Below, in pieces: positions 9,537-18,590 of a stretch of 64,000 nucleotides of DNA; the first letter of the stretch is position 1; the number at the start of each line of letters is the position of its first letter. The stretch is from NCBI RefSeq assembly GCF_900107965.1, contig NZ_FNVU01000024.1, positions 93,687 to 157,686 of the forward strand, given 5' to 3'. The position numbers were made by a program, and so were the translations under genes. Below the pieces are notes generated by a model that made no database searches, had not been told where the DNA came from, and worked only from the letters and a program-made list of their open reading frames with translations. This DNA comes from Actinacidiphila yanglinensis (GTDB taxonomy: Bacteria; Actinomycetota; Actinomycetes; Streptomycetales; Streptomycetaceae).

Positions 9537-9574
9537 CGGTCAAGGGGAGGCCGACTCGCTCGGCCGGGGCGGGG

Positions 9575-11650
9575 TCAGGCCGGGGTGGGGGCGGCGGATT
9601 TTTCGGGGGCGGGCTCTCGCAGCGGGAAGTGGCAGGCGGCGGCGTGCGCGGGGCCGAAGGAGCGCAGCGCGGGCTGCTCCTCGGCGCAGCGGCGGGTCGC
9701 CAGGGGGCAGCGGGTGCGGAAGCCGCAGCCCGACGGCGGCGCGACCGGGCTGGGCAGTTCGCCGGTGACCGCGGCGCCGTGCTTGGCGCGCTCGGCCTCC
9801 GGGTCCGGCACGGGGACCGCTTCCAGCAGGCCCGCGGTGTACGGGTGGGCGGCGCGCAGGTGGATGTCGTCGGCGCTGCCGATCTCGACCAGCCGGCCGA
9901 GGTACATCACGCCGATCCGGTCGGCGAGGTACCGGACCACCGCGAGGTCGTGCGAGATGACGACGTACGACAGGCCGCGCGACGCCTGGAGCCGCTTCAT
10001 CAGGTTGAGCACCTGGGCGCGCACGGAGACGTCGAGCGCGGAGACCGGCTCGTCCGCGACGATCAGCCGGGGGGTGAGTGCCAGGGCCCGGGCCAGGCCC
10101 ACCCGCTGGCGCTGCCCGCCGGAGAACTCGTGGGGGAACAGGTCGGCGCCGCGTTCGGGCAGGCCGACCTCGGCGAGCAGTTCGGCGACCCGGTCCTTCT
10201 GCTCGCGGGTGGTGCCGATGCCCTGGATGCGCAGCGGCTCGCGCAGGATGGCGCCGACCCGCATCCGGGGGTCGAGGGAGGAGAACGGGTCCTGGAAGAC
10301 CATCTGGAAGTCGCGCCGGCGGCACCGCAGTTCGCGCCCGCGCAGGTGTCCGAGGTCGGTGCCGTCCAGGGTCACCGTGCCGGCGTCGGGCCGGTCCAGG
10401 CCGACCAGCAGGCGGCCCAGGGTGGTCTTGCCGCAGCCGGACTCGCCGACCAGCCCGAAGGTCTCGCCCTCGCCGAGGGTGAAGGAGACCCCGGACACCG
10501 CGTGCACGACCCGCCTGCCGACGCCGGGCACCCGGCCGCCGCGCAGCGGGAACTCCCGTACCAGGCCGCGCGCTTCGAGCAGCGGCCGGGCGGTGGCGTT
10601 CGCCCCAGGCGCACCGTTCTCGGACGGCTTCGCGGCGGTCCGCGGAAGCGCCGCCAACGGGCCGGTCCCCGGCAGCCGGGGACCGTCGGTCGGGTGGACG
10701 CAGGCGTAGCGGTGCTCGTCCGGGCCGGTCAGCTCTGGCTCCTGCGCGCGGCACGCGTCGGTGACGTATGGGCAGCGGGCCGCGAAACGGCATCCGGACG
10801 CCGGCTCGGTGAGGTCCGGCGGCAGTCCCGGGATGGTGGCCAGCGGCACCTCCGGGTCCTGGGTGAGGCGCGGCACCGAGGCCAGCAGGCTCTGGGTGTA
10901 CGGATGACGCATGCCGTGGAAGAGCCGGTCGGTCCCCGCGCTCTCGGCGATGCGGCCGGCGTACATGACGTTGACGCGGTCGGCATGGCCGGCGGTGACG
11001 CCCATGTCGTGGGTGATGAGGATCATCGCCATGCCGAGCCGGGCGCGCAGGTCGGCCAGCAGGGCGAGGATCTGCGCCTGGATGGTGACGTCCAGGGCCG
11101 TGGTCGGCTCGTCGGCGATCAGCACCCTGGGCTCGTTGGCCAGCGCCATGGCGATCAGCACCCGCTGGCGCAGGCCGCCGGACAGCTGGTGCGGGTAGTC
11201 CGACATCCGCTCGCGCGGGTGCGGCAGGCCGACCATGCCGAGCACGTCCGCGGCCCGCTCCGCCGCCTCGGCCCGGGAGCAGCCGCGGTGCAGCAGCACC
11301 GGTTCGGCGACCTGGTGGCCGATGGTCTTGGTGGGGTCCAGGGAGGTCATCGGGTCCTGGAAGACCATCGCGATGTCGTTGCCGCGCACCCGGGTCATCT
11401 CGCGCTCGGGCAGCCCGACCAGTTCGCGGCCGTCCAGCCGCACCGAGGAGCCGTCCATCAGCGTGCCGCCGGGCGGCAGCAGGCCCATCAGGGACAGGCC
11501 GGTCATGGACTTGCCGCAGCCGGACTCGCCGACCAGCCCGAGGGTCTCGCCGGCCTCCAGGTGGAAGGAGACGTCCTGCACCGCCCGCACCACTCCGCGG
11601 CTGGTCCTGATGCGGGTGGTGAGGTGGTCCACGTCGAGCAGGTGGGACAT
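9575..11650 (-). CDS. oligopeptide-type ABC importer, fused double ATPase (DppD-DppF-like)
   Basis: A 691-residue protein with two complete ATP-binding domains in one chain. Domain 1 has Walker A GLVGESGCGKSMTG, signature LSGGLRQRV and Walker B VLIADEPTTALD. Domain 2 has Walker A GESGCGKTTLG, signature FSGGQRQRVG and Walker B LIVADEPVSALD. Each ends with the Cys-rich oligopeptide/dipeptide C-terminal segment (CRFAARCPYVTDAC and CGFRTRCPLATRRC), typical of Opp/Dpp/Nik importers, where these are often two separate proteins. It is the last gene of a four-gene minus-strand operon (binding protein, two permeases, ATPase), 61 bp after the permease at 11712. It energises uptake of a peptide, nickel or similar solute. 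Confidence 0.93.
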   Translation of the reverse strand: MSHLLDVDHLTTRIRTSRGVVRAVQDVSFHLEAGETLGLVGESGCGKSMTGLSLMGLLPPGGTLMDGSSVRLDGRELVGLPEREMTRVRGNDIAMVFQDPMTSLDPTKTIGHQVAEPVLLHRGCSRAEAAERAADVLGMVGLPHPRERMSDYPHQLSGGLRQRVLIAMALANEPRVLIADEPTTALDVTIQAQILALLADLRARLGMAMILITHDMGVTAGHADRVNVMYAGRIAESAGTDRLFHGMRHPYTQSLLASVPRLTQDPEVPLATIPGLPPDLTEPASGCRFAARCPYVTDACRAQEPELTGPDEHRYACVHPTDGPRLPGTGPLAALPRTAAKPSENGAPGANATARPLLEARGLVREFPLRGGRVPGVGRRVVHAVSGVSFTLGEGETFGLVGESGCGKTTLGRLLVGLDRPDAGTVTLDGTDLGHLRGRELRCRRRDFQMVFQDPFSSLDPRMRVGAILREPLRIQGIGTTREQKDRVAELLAEVGLPERGADLFPHEFSGGQRQRVGLARALALTPRLIVADEPVSALDVSVRAQVLNLMKRLQASRGLSYVVISHDLAVVRYLADRIGVMYLGRLVEIGSADDIHLRAAHPYTAGLLEAVPVPDPEAERAKHGAAVTGELPSPVAPPSGCGFRTRCPLATRRCAEEQPALRSFGPAHAAACHFPLREPAPEKSAAPTPA

Positions 11651-11711
11651 GCGCTCCTCGATTCGTCGCCGGCTCCGCCGCCGCCCGGGAGCGGGCCGGG
11701 CGGCGGAGCGG

Positions 11712-12638
11712 TCACGGGCGTTGCAGGCGGACGTCCAGCGCGTCGTGGACGGCGTCGCCGATCAGGTTGAAGGCCACCACGGTGACGATGAGGATCGCCG
11801 CGGGCGGGTACACCAGCCACCAGTACCCGTCGTAGAGGTAGTCGAGGCCACGGGTGAGCATCGTGCCCCAGTCCGCGTGCGGCGGCGGCAGCCCGAGGCC
11901 GAGGAAGCTCAGGGTGGACAGCATGAGGATCGAGTCGGCGACGGTGAAGGTCGCGCTGACGATGATCACGCCGGCCGCGTTCGGCACCAGGTGGCGCACC
12001 ACCACCCGGCGTCCGGTGCTGCCCATCATCCGCGCCGCCTGGACGAACTCCCGTGACCGCAGGGTCAGTACCTCGCCCCTGACCAGCCGGGCCGCGGTGA
12101 GCCAGGACAGCAGCGACAGCAGCACGATGATCTTCCACAGCGACGGCGTGAACATGCTGACCACGATCAGCAGCAGCACCAGGCCGGGGATGGCGAGGAA
12201 GGTGTCGATCACCCGCATCATCACCGCGTCGACGAACCCGCCGAAGTACCCGGCGAAGGCGCCGTACAGGGTGCCGATGACGGTGGTGGCCAGGGCGACG
12301 GCGAAGCCGAGCTCGAGCGAGGAGCGGCCCCCCGCCATCAGGCGGCCCAGCACGTCGTACCCGGAGGCGTCGGTGCCCAGCGGGTGCCCGGCGCCGGGCG
12401 CCAGTTCGGCGAGTTCGAGATGCACCGTGACCTGGTCGGTGTGGTAGAAGAGCGGGCCGATGAAGCAGAAGCCCGCGACCAGCACGACGATGGCCAGCCC
12501 GGCCAGCGCCCGCCGGTTGTGCAGGAAGGCGGCCAGCGACAGGCGCCCGGCGCCGCGGCCCGAGGCCGGTGCGCCGCCCTCCGGCGGGCCGGGTTGCGGG
12601 GGGCCGGCCGTGACCGGGCCGGTGTCATGAGTGGTCAT
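11712..12638 (-). CDS. oligopeptide-type ABC importer permease (DppC-like)
   Basis: A 308-residue inner-membrane subunit. The soluble N-terminus (about 35 residues, Pro/Gly-rich) is followed by a first helix (LAGLAIVVLVAGFCFIGP), a periplasmic stretch with HPLGTDASGYDVLGRLM, typical of DppC/OppC, then five more helices. The EAA loop is near RSREFVQAARMMGSTGRR, which contacts the ATPase. The start overlaps the end of the upstream permease gene by 14 bases, which implies translational coupling. It forms the membrane pore with the DppB-like partner. Confidence 0.92.
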   Translation of the reverse strand: MTTHDTGPVTAGPPQPGPPEGGAPASGRGAGRLSLAAFLHNRRALAGLAIVVLVAGFCFIGPLFYHTDQVTVHLELAELAPGAGHPLGTDASGYDVLGRLMAGGRSSLELGFAVALATTVIGTLYGAFAGYFGGFVDAVMMRVIDTFLAIPGLVLLLIVVSMFTPSLWKIIVLLSLLSWLTAARLVRGEVLTLRSREFVQAARMMGSTGRRVVVRHLVPNAAGVIIVSATFTVADSILMLSTLSFLGLGLPPPHADWGTMLTRGLDYLYDGYWWLVYPPAAILIVTVVAFNLIGDAVHDALDVRLQRP

Positions 12639-13578
12639 AGCGGATCCGCGGGTCGAGGAGGCTGTAGGCGATGTCGGCGAGCAGGCTGCCGACCACGGTG
12701 GCCACGCCGACCACCAGGGTCGAACCGAGCAGCACCGGATAGTCCTTGCTGGTGGCCGCCTGGTAGAACAGCAGGCCCATGCCCGGGTAGTTGAAGACCG
12801 ACTCGGCGATCACCGCGCCGGTCACGATGGCCGGCGCCTGCAGCCCCAGCACGGTGATCACCGGCAGCAGGGAGTTGCGCAGCACGTGCCGGCGCAGCAC
12901 CAGCCGGTTGGGCAGTCCCTTGGCCCGCGCCACCAGGATGTAGTCCTGCGCCAGGGTGCCGATCGCCGACGACCGCATGTACCGGCTGAAGCCGGCCACG
13001 CTGACCAGGGACAGCGTCACCACCGGCAGCACCAGGCCGCGCGGATCGGACAGGATGCCGCCGACGGACTGCGCCTGCGGTGCCTGGGAGGGCAGCAGGT
13101 GGAACTGCACCGAGAAGACCGCGATCAGCAGCAGCGCGAAGAAGAAGTCCGGCATCGAGTACAGCACGAACGACACCACGGTGAACGCGTGGTCCTGCGC
13201 CCGGCCGCGCCGCACCGCCTGGTAGATGCCCATCGGCAGGGCGATGGCCAGGGCGACCAGCGTGGACAGCCCGAGCAGCACCGCGTCCCGCGGCAGCCGC
13301 TGCGTGATGAGCGTCGACACCGGCTGGTGCATCGAGTAGGAGGTGCCGAAGTTCCCCTCGGCCGCCTGCTTCACGAAGGTCGCGAACTGCGCCGCCAACG
13401 GCCGGTTGAGGCCGTTGGCGGCGTTGAACACCGCGATCCGCTCGGAGTTGGCCCGGATGCCGAGCGTGGCCCGCGCGGCACTGCCCGGTTCCAGGTGGAT
13501 CAGCGCGAAGGTCACGATCATCACGCCGATGATCACCACGATCGCCTGGCCGACCCGGCGCAGGAGGTAGGTCGTCAC
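12625..13578 (-). CDS. oligopeptide-type ABC importer permease (DppB-like)
   Basis: A 317-residue permease that starts MTTYLLRRVGQAIVVIIGVM, the standard DppB/OppB N-terminus with a helix immediately after a short basic stretch. The periplasmic segment (residues about 35-95) and the helices after it have the family spacing. The EAA loop lies in AQDYILVARAKGLPNRLVLRRHVL. It starts 10 bp after the binding-protein stop codon and overlaps the next permease, so the four genes are one operon. The partner order (binding protein, B, C, fused ATPase) is common in actinobacteria. Confidence 0.92.
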   Translation of the reverse strand: MTTYLLRRVGQAIVVIIGVMIVTFALIHLEPGSAARATLGIRANSERIAVFNAANGLNRPLAAQFATFVKQAAEGNFGTSYSMHQPVSTLITQRLPRDAVLLGLSTLVALAIALPMGIYQAVRRGRAQDHAFTVVSFVLYSMPDFFFALLLIAVFSVQFHLLPSQAPQAQSVGGILSDPRGLVLPVVTLSLVSVAGFSRYMRSSAIGTLAQDYILVARAKGLPNRLVLRRHVLRNSLLPVITVLGLQAPAIVTGAVIAESVFNYPGMGLLFYQAATSKDYPVLLGSTLVVGVATVVGSLLADIAYSLLDPRIRYDHS

Positions 13579-13588
13579 AGCATGCCCG

Positions 13589-15442
13589 TCATGAGGTGTA
13601 GGCCCAGTCCTCGTAGTCGACCGTCCCCGAGAACGGGTTGAGCGGCACGACGCCCTGGAGCTTCGTCCGGTAGACCAGCAGGCTGCTGCGCAACGGGACC
13701 CACAGCCAAGGCAGTTGCTTGGCCGCGTAGTCCTCGTACTCCGAGAACGCCTTCGTGGAGGAGCCGTACTCGGTGGCCTTGATCAGCCGGTCCATCGTCG
13801 GGTCGGAGTAGCCGCCGAGGTTGCCCTCACCGCCGGTGTCGAAGAAGCCGGTGCCGTTGGGGTAGAGCGGATACGGCTCGTAGCCGAAGTCCGACAGCTG
13901 CCACCCGCAGGTCGACGACGGGTGCGAGGCCGCGGTGCAGGTGCCCATCGTGCCGATCAGCGTGTTGAACGGCTCCGCCTTGAGGTTGAGCGTGATGCCC
14001 GCCTGCGCCTCGGAGGACTTGATGGCGGCCTCCTGCTCGTCCGTGGTGGCCCGGCCGGAGGAGTAGACCATCTGGAACGTCAGCGCCTGGCCCGCCTTGA
14101 TGCCCGCACCGCACTGGGAGGCGCCGGTGCCGGGCGACTGGCAGGTCGTCGTGCCGTTCGGCACCACCTTCCACCCGTGGGCCGTCAGCAGCGACTTCGC
14201 CTTGGCGGGGGAGTACGGGTACGGTCCGCCGGACTTCTCCAGCGGGGTGGCCCAGGTCCCGGTGGCCTTGACCGGGACCGGTCCGTAGCCCGGGTCCGCG
14301 TAGCCGTTGTAGACCTTGGAGACGATCTGCGGCCCGTTGATCAGGTACTGCAGCGCCTGCCGGACGTAGAGTTGTTGCAGTACCGGCCCGACCTTGGCGT
14401 TGTACAGGTTCGGCAGGATTCCCGCGACGCCGGGGATGGGCACGCTGGCGATCGAGTAGCCGCTGGAGCGCAGGGCCTCCGCCTGCTTCACGTCGTTGAG
14501 CGGCAGGCCGGCCACGTCGAGGGAACTGCCGGAGCGCAGGGCGTTCAGCTCCGGGGTGTCGGTGGTGAACGGCGACATGACGAGCTTGTCGACGGACGGC
14601 TTCGAGGCCCCGGAGTAGGCCGGGTTGGGCACGTAGCTGTAGTAGCCGTTGGTGCGGAACTCCTTGAGCTTCCACGGCCCGTCGACCACCTGCCACAGCG
14701 GGTTGCCGGCGAAGTCGGCGGTCTTGGCCCCCTCCTTCTGCAGGAAGGAGTACACCGCCTTCGCGCCCGCGGTCGTCGTGTCGTTGTCGCCGACCGCGCC
14801 GGTGGCGGAGGTCTTGTCCCAGGCGTGCTGCGGCAGCAGCGGGATCGTGCTGAGCACGTCGTCGGTGTAGAAGTCCGGGTTGTAGGACCGGGTGAGGTCC
14901 AGCACCACGGTGTGGGCGTCGGGGGTCGACTCCTTCGCCACGTCGTCGGGGAAGAGGCCGGGCAGGTGCGCCGCCCAGTTCTTGGAGTTCGCCTTCAGGA
15001 GGTTGTAGACGAAGGTGAAGTCACGGCTGGTGATCGGCTTGCCGTCCGACCAGTTCCAGTCCTTGAGGTGGATGGTCAGCTGCTTGTCGCCGTTGGACCA
15101 GTCGAGCGAGCTGAACAGGCTCTTCTCCTTGTTCACCTCCGACTTGGCGCCGTCGCCCGGGTAGACCAGGTACGGCCACAACGCCTCGGTGAGGTTGGCG
15201 TTCCAGCCGTTCTGGTTCGTCGCCGGCACCAGCGGGAAGATGAAGTCGGGCACCGCCGACACCGCGGCGACGGTGATCGTCCCGCCCTTCTTCACCGGGG
15301 CCTTGGACGCGGTGGCGCTCTGGCCGTCCGCGATCGAGCCGTGGCCCCCGCTCCCGCCGCCGGTGCACGCCACGGCGGCCATCGCCAGTGCCGCGGCCAC
15401 CGCGGCACCTCTCGTTCGTCGGATCACGCGCATGCGTGTCAT
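13589..15442 (-). CDS. oligopeptide-type ABC importer substrate-binding lipoprotein
   Basis: A 617-residue extracytoplasmic family 5 binding protein. The ATG at 15442 was chosen because a GGGAGG ribosome site stands just upstream and the product then begins with a basic, hydrophobic signal peptide ending AMAAVAC, a lipobox-like site that would anchor Cys to the membrane. The mature protein starts with a Gly/Ser linker and a typical first strand (KKGGTITVAAVSAVPDFIFP). Mid-protein it has YNPDFYTDDVL and LRSGSSLDVAGLPL, and late LYPNGTGFFDTGGEGNLGGY, as in DppA/OppA proteins. The ligand is unknown. It is the first gene of the operon and sits next to, but is transcribed away from, the polyketide cluster. 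Confidence 0.9.
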   Translation of the reverse strand: MTRMRVIRRTRGAAVAAALAMAAVACTGGGSGGHGSIADGQSATASKAPVKKGGTITVAAVSAVPDFIFPLVPATNQNGWNANLTEALWPYLVYPGDGAKSEVNKEKSLFSSLDWSNGDKQLTIHLKDWNWSDGKPITSRDFTFVYNLLKANSKNWAAHLPGLFPDDVAKESTPDAHTVVLDLTRSYNPDFYTDDVLSTIPLLPQHAWDKTSATGAVGDNDTTTAGAKAVYSFLQKEGAKTADFAGNPLWQVVDGPWKLKEFRTNGYYSYVPNPAYSGASKPSVDKLVMSPFTTDTPELNALRSGSSLDVAGLPLNDVKQAEALRSSGYSIASVPIPGVAGILPNLYNAKVGPVLQQLYVRQALQYLINGPQIVSKVYNGYADPGYGPVPVKATGTWATPLEKSGGPYPYSPAKAKSLLTAHGWKVVPNGTTTCQSPGTGASQCGAGIKAGQALTFQMVYSSGRATTDEQEAAIKSSEAQAGITLNLKAEPFNTLIGTMGTCTAASHPSSTCGWQLSDFGYEPYPLYPNGTGFFDTGGEGNLGGYSDPTMDRLIKATEYGSSTKAFSEYEDYAAKQLPWLWVPLRSSLLVYRTKLQGVVPLNPFSGTVDYEDWAYTS

Positions 15443-15906
15443 CGCCCTCCCCGCTCCTGAGGCACCCGCATCGGGACCGATGGTGACGCACAGTGACAGG
15501 TGCACGTCAATCATCGGCCGGGATGGATCTACCCGGGCCCAAGCGATCTGAAGCGCCACGTGCGTCGATGTCCCGAACCCCGACTCTTCGAGAGGGTGCC
15601 CGTTGATCAACACCAGCATGCTGGGGGATTGTTGCGGGAGTACTGCGGCATCATGTCACTGTCATGGACCGGGGTACGAAGGCCCGGGTGCGAAGGCTCG
15701 CGCTCGAAGAGCCGGGCACGAAGACCCGGTCGCGCGGACTCGGGCCCGTTGGCGGGATTTACCGGACAGGCCCGCAATGGCACCGGCCACGCCCTCGGCG
15801 ACTGCGCCGGAGAGCCAAATCCGGCCGGAGGTCTTGGTGGCGGGCCCCAACTCAGCGTTCTGGCTGCTCATTACACTTCGGGGAGTGGCTAATTGAGGAG
15901 TCGGTT
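15443..15906. other. intergenic region with imperfect 15-bp repeats
   Basis: This 464-bp gap separates the divergent importer operon and flavin reductase. TTGACG on the minus strand (15510-15505) may be a -35 element for the binding-protein gene, with GTGAC/GTCAC motifs beside it, but no clear -10 is seen. At about 15676-15735 there are four loosely related units built around CGAAG followed by CCGGG or CTCGCG. Open frames across the region lack a ribosome site or recognisable product. I see no gene here. Confidence 0.4.
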
Positions 15907-16485
15907 ATGGCTGACCCGTTCGACGCGACGGATTTCCGGCGCACCCTCGGATACCTGCCGACCGGAGTAACGGTAATCACCACCACCGGGCAACTCGGCC
16001 AACCCGTCGGCATGGCGTGCAATTCACTGATGTCAGTGTCGCTCGACCCCCCGCTCATCCTGTTCGGGGTCGGACACACGTCCTCGACACTGATCGACCT
16101 GAGGAAAAGCGGAACGTTCTGCGTGAACATTCTCGGCTCCGGCCAGGGGCAGTTGTGCCGGCAGTTCTCGATCAAGGACATCGACCGGTTCGCCGGTGTC
16201 CGCCTCGCCGAATCGGAGGCCGGACCGGAACTGTGCGACGCGATCGCCTGGATGTCCTGCACGATCGAGGCCGAGCATGTCGCCGGCGATCACGTCGTCA
16301 TCATCGCAAGGGTGACGGCGCTCCGGGTGGACGAGGACGAGCCCGCGCCGCTGGTGTTCCACCGCGGCAGATTCGGTTCGTTCTTCGAGGCGCCGGAACC
16401 GCTCGCGGCCGCGGGATCCATTTCCCCGCAGGGCGTGCGCGGGGGAACCCGCACGACCACCAGCGTGCCCGGAGGCGCCGGATAG
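15907..16485 (+). CDS. flavin reductase (HpaC/ActVB-like), partner of a two-component monooxygenase
   Basis: A 192-residue FMN-binding split-barrel reductase. It begins DFRRTLGYLPTGVTVITT, then GMACNSLMSVSLDPPLILFG and SGTFCVNILGSGQ, the core of the flavin reductase-like family, and later CTIEAEHVAGDHVVIIARV. The ATG at 15907 has GAGGAG seven bases upstream. Such enzymes use NADH or NADPH to make free reduced FMN or FAD for a separate oxygenase. The only candidate oxygenase in the window is the acyl-CoA-dehydrogenase-fold protein at 46219-47394, about 30 kb away in the same cluster. The last 30 residues (PQGVRGGTRTTTSVPGG) look like a disordered tail. I place the left cluster border at or before this gene. 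Confidence 0.9.
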   Translation: MADPFDATDFRRTLGYLPTGVTVITTTGQLGQPVGMACNSLMSVSLDPPLILFGVGHTSSTLIDLRKSGTFCVNILGSGQGQLCRQFSIKDIDRFAGVRLAESEAGPELCDAIAWMSCTIEAEHVAGDHVVIIARVTALRVDEDEPAPLVFHRGRFGSFFEAPEPLAAAGSISPQGVRGGTRTTTSVPGGAG

Positions 16486-16955
16486 GCAATTCCCCGCCGG
16501 CCTCGGGCCGTTGGGCGGGAACGGGCGGAGCGGTACCGCTACCCGTCCGTATCGTGGACGGTCGACCCCGAACCTGCGCGAGCGCATGGAACGGGGTCGA
16601 CGCACTGGCCCGCCGGCGGGTGCCGTGCCCGGGGGCTCGGGCCGGCGGCGCCGCGGCGGAGTTCGCACCGTGCCCGCCCGGACGGACTGCCTGCTCGGCG
16701 GCCTGCCCGCACCTCGACACCACTGTGACCACGGTGGTGCGAGAGATGTGTGGGCCGGTCGCGGCGGCATGTTCCCGGTGGCGGGAAACGGGTCGGTAAA
16801 ACGCCCGATCGCATCCGATAGGGATCATATCGCCCACTGTCGGACCATGGGGTCGACTCCGTATGGATCAGACCATTGTCGGAAAGACTGAACATCGCTC
16901 GGGGTATGCTTAAGAAGCGGTAAGCGGAAGGAATTCACAGTCACTTGGAGTTCAT
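16486..16955. other. intergenic region upstream of the LuxR-family gene
   Basis: A 470-bp gap whose last 150 bp are AT-rich for this genome, fitting a promoter for the regulator at 16956. A perfect short inverted repeat TTCCCG-gtgg-CGGGAA lies at 16772-16787 and may be an operator. GGAG at 16946-16949 is the ribosome site of the TTG start. No open frame here looks coding, and no clear -35/-10 pair can be named. Confidence 0.4.
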
Positions 16956-17942
16956 TTGTCCCCCAAGTCAGTTGACCGAATCTTCGAAGTTTATGAATGG
17001 AGCTTAAGCCGGGACGGCTTCGGTGTCGACGACATCGCGAACGAGCTGGGATTCAAGGATCTCGGCGAGAGCGAGAAGATCGTCGCGAAGCTCCTGGAGC
17101 TCCAGCTCATCGAGCCGTCCCGTGAACAGGACGCGTGGTTCGTCCCGACGGATCCGACCACCGCTTCTTCACAACTCCTGAACAGGAGTGAACTGGACCT
17201 TCTGGAAAGGAAACTGGAGGCGGCGCAGCTCCGCGACGACCTCGCGCGGCTCTCGCTGCTCTTCCGGACGAGCAAGTTCGGCAGCCAGCACACGAACTCG
17301 TTCGACATCCTGAAGGTACCGGAGACGATCAGGCTGATGATCTCCGAAGCTGCGGCGAACTCCTCGCACGAGGTCGTCTGCATGCAGCCGCGGAGCGGGT
17401 GGCCGGCGGAGGGGTCACCCGACGGAGAGACCCTGGATTTCCAGGTGCTCGCCCCGGGCGTGAGTCTGCGTGTTCTGTACCAGCATGCCGCCCGGTTCGA
17501 CATGCCGACCCGCGAGCAGGCGGCGGCGCTCGTCGAATCCGGCGCCGAAATACGCACGGCGGGAGCGCTGTTCGGCAACATCTTCATTTTCGACCGCACC
17601 ACCGCCTACATTCTGGCGAGCAGTCAGGAGAACGGTGCCGTCGTCGTCCAGGAGCGGTCGCTCGTGGACTTCCTGCTGTCCTGCTTCGAATACGTCTGGG
17701 CGACCGCCAAGGAGTTCGACACCCGGCGGGCCGAAACCGACGTCATCAGTGGGGACATGAAGCGGGAGATCGTCAAGATGCTGATCTCCGGCGCCAAGGA
17801 CGAAGCCATCGCCCGGCGTCTCGGAGTTTCGGTCCGCACCTGCCGTAAACATATCGGCCAGGTGATGCAGATGTTCGGTGCCACGAGCCGGTTCCAGTTC
17901 GGTTATCTGGTGCGCGAAGCCACCCTTGTCGAGGACCTCTAA
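16956..17942 (+). CDS. LuxR-family transcriptional regulator with TTA codon
   Basis: A 328-residue regulator starting at TTG 16956, with GGAG six bases upstream. The N-terminus (residues about 5-50) looks like a winged-helix pattern (DGFGVDDIANELGF). The middle has a TrmB-like effector segment (SLRVLYQHAARFDMPTREQA followed by ALVESGAEIRTAG). The C-terminus is a LuxR/GerE helix-turn-helix (REIVKMLISGAKDEAIARRL, then GVSVRTCRKHIGQVM). This layout is common for regulators inside Streptomyces secondary-metabolite clusters. Leu17 is encoded by TTA (17004-17006), which makes translation dependent on the bldA tRNA. It probably controls the polyketide genes; activator or repressor cannot be told from sequence. 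Confidence 0.88.
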   Translation: MSPKSVDRIFEVYEWSLSRDGFGVDDIANELGFKDLGESEKIVAKLLELQLIEPSREQDAWFVPTDPTTASSQLLNRSELDLLERKLEAAQLRDDLARLSLLFRTSKFGSQHTNSFDILKVPETIRLMISEAAANSSHEVVCMQPRSGWPAEGSPDGETLDFQVLAPGVSLRVLYQHAARFDMPTREQAAALVESGAEIRTAGALFGNIFIFDRTTAYILASSQENGAVVVQERSLVDFLLSCFEYVWATAKEFDTRRAETDVISGDMKREIVKMLISGAKDEAIARRLGVSVRTCRKHIGQVMQMFGATSRFQFGYLVREATLVEDL

Positions 17943-18590
17943 GGTTCGTCGACCGGGGTGTTACGGCTGGTCGTCGCGCGGGTGACGCGCACGTCCGGCC
18001 CGTCCGCCGGCGTCGTGGCAGGGGGGGACCGGCCACGCCCGGTGCTTCGCCATGCCCTGGTGGAGCGCGGTCCCGGCGAGCTTCATGAAGTGGAAGTGCA
18101 GCTTCATGAGCGGGTGACGGGGTGGCTGCGGCCGGCTTTTTCGCACAGACTGTAGGGCGTTGCAATGATGCAATCCGGAGATGCTCGCCGAGACCATGGG
18201 GGCCGCGTCAATACAGTCTTTCCCCGCGCCGCAAGTCGGCCCGGAACGGCTTGTTCGGCGGTTCTGCGACCAGGGCAGCGGCGGTAATCCGGTGCAGGGC
18301 GACCCACACGAAACAATTGCAGGTCCTTGTCCTTCGACAGGTATGGTTGAATTCATCGCCGAGGACGACCTCGCAGTCGGCGTCGCATCAGACGCGACTC
18401 GGTCGACCAGGTGATCTGCTTTCGTGTCCGGCCCGCATCAGGCGCGTTTCTCCACGATATCGGACATGTTCTCCGAAAATTTTTCCGCACGTAGAGCTGA
18501 GGTGGTTATGAACGGGTCAGTCGTTCGTGACATCGGTCGGGGGCCGAACGCGCCCCGCACCGTTCCGGGACAGCCAGGCGTGGTCGGCCG
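17943..18590. other. 648-bp non-coding region upstream of the methoxymalonyl genes
   Basis: The region has lower GC and mixed codon position bias, unlike every gene around it. Short open frames on both strands (for example minus strand 18356-17961) have no ribosome site or family resemblance. It carries the duplicated AGCTTCATGA motif (separate entry) and an inverted TTGCA-atga-TGCAA at about 18160. It probably holds the promoter for the five-gene methoxymalonyl operon starting at 18591. A decayed gene cannot be excluded. Confidence 0.4.
18079..18109. promoter_or_regulatory. paired AGCTTCATGA motif, candidate operator
   Basis: AGCTTCATGA occurs at 18079-18088 and again at 18100-18109, exactly 21 bp apart, which is two helical turns. 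The first copy is part of a perfect 10-bp palindrome CTTCATGAAG (18081-18090). Same-face spacing of identical half-sites is what a dimeric or cooperative regulator would need. It lies about 480 bp upstream of the methoxymalonyl operon and 140 bp after the LuxR gene. Function is inferred only. Confidence 0.4.

Noticed and set aside
9575..15442. The oligopeptide ABC importer operon as part of the polyketide cluster
   Set aside because: It is divergent from the cluster, of a general nutrient-uptake type, and has no TTA codon that I could see or functional link to the pathway. It may simply flank it.
17961..18356. Minus-strand 131-codon frame in the gap before the methoxymalonyl operon
   Set aside because: No ribosome site, no recognisable family and weak codon bias. 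It may be a decayed gene but cannot be supported.
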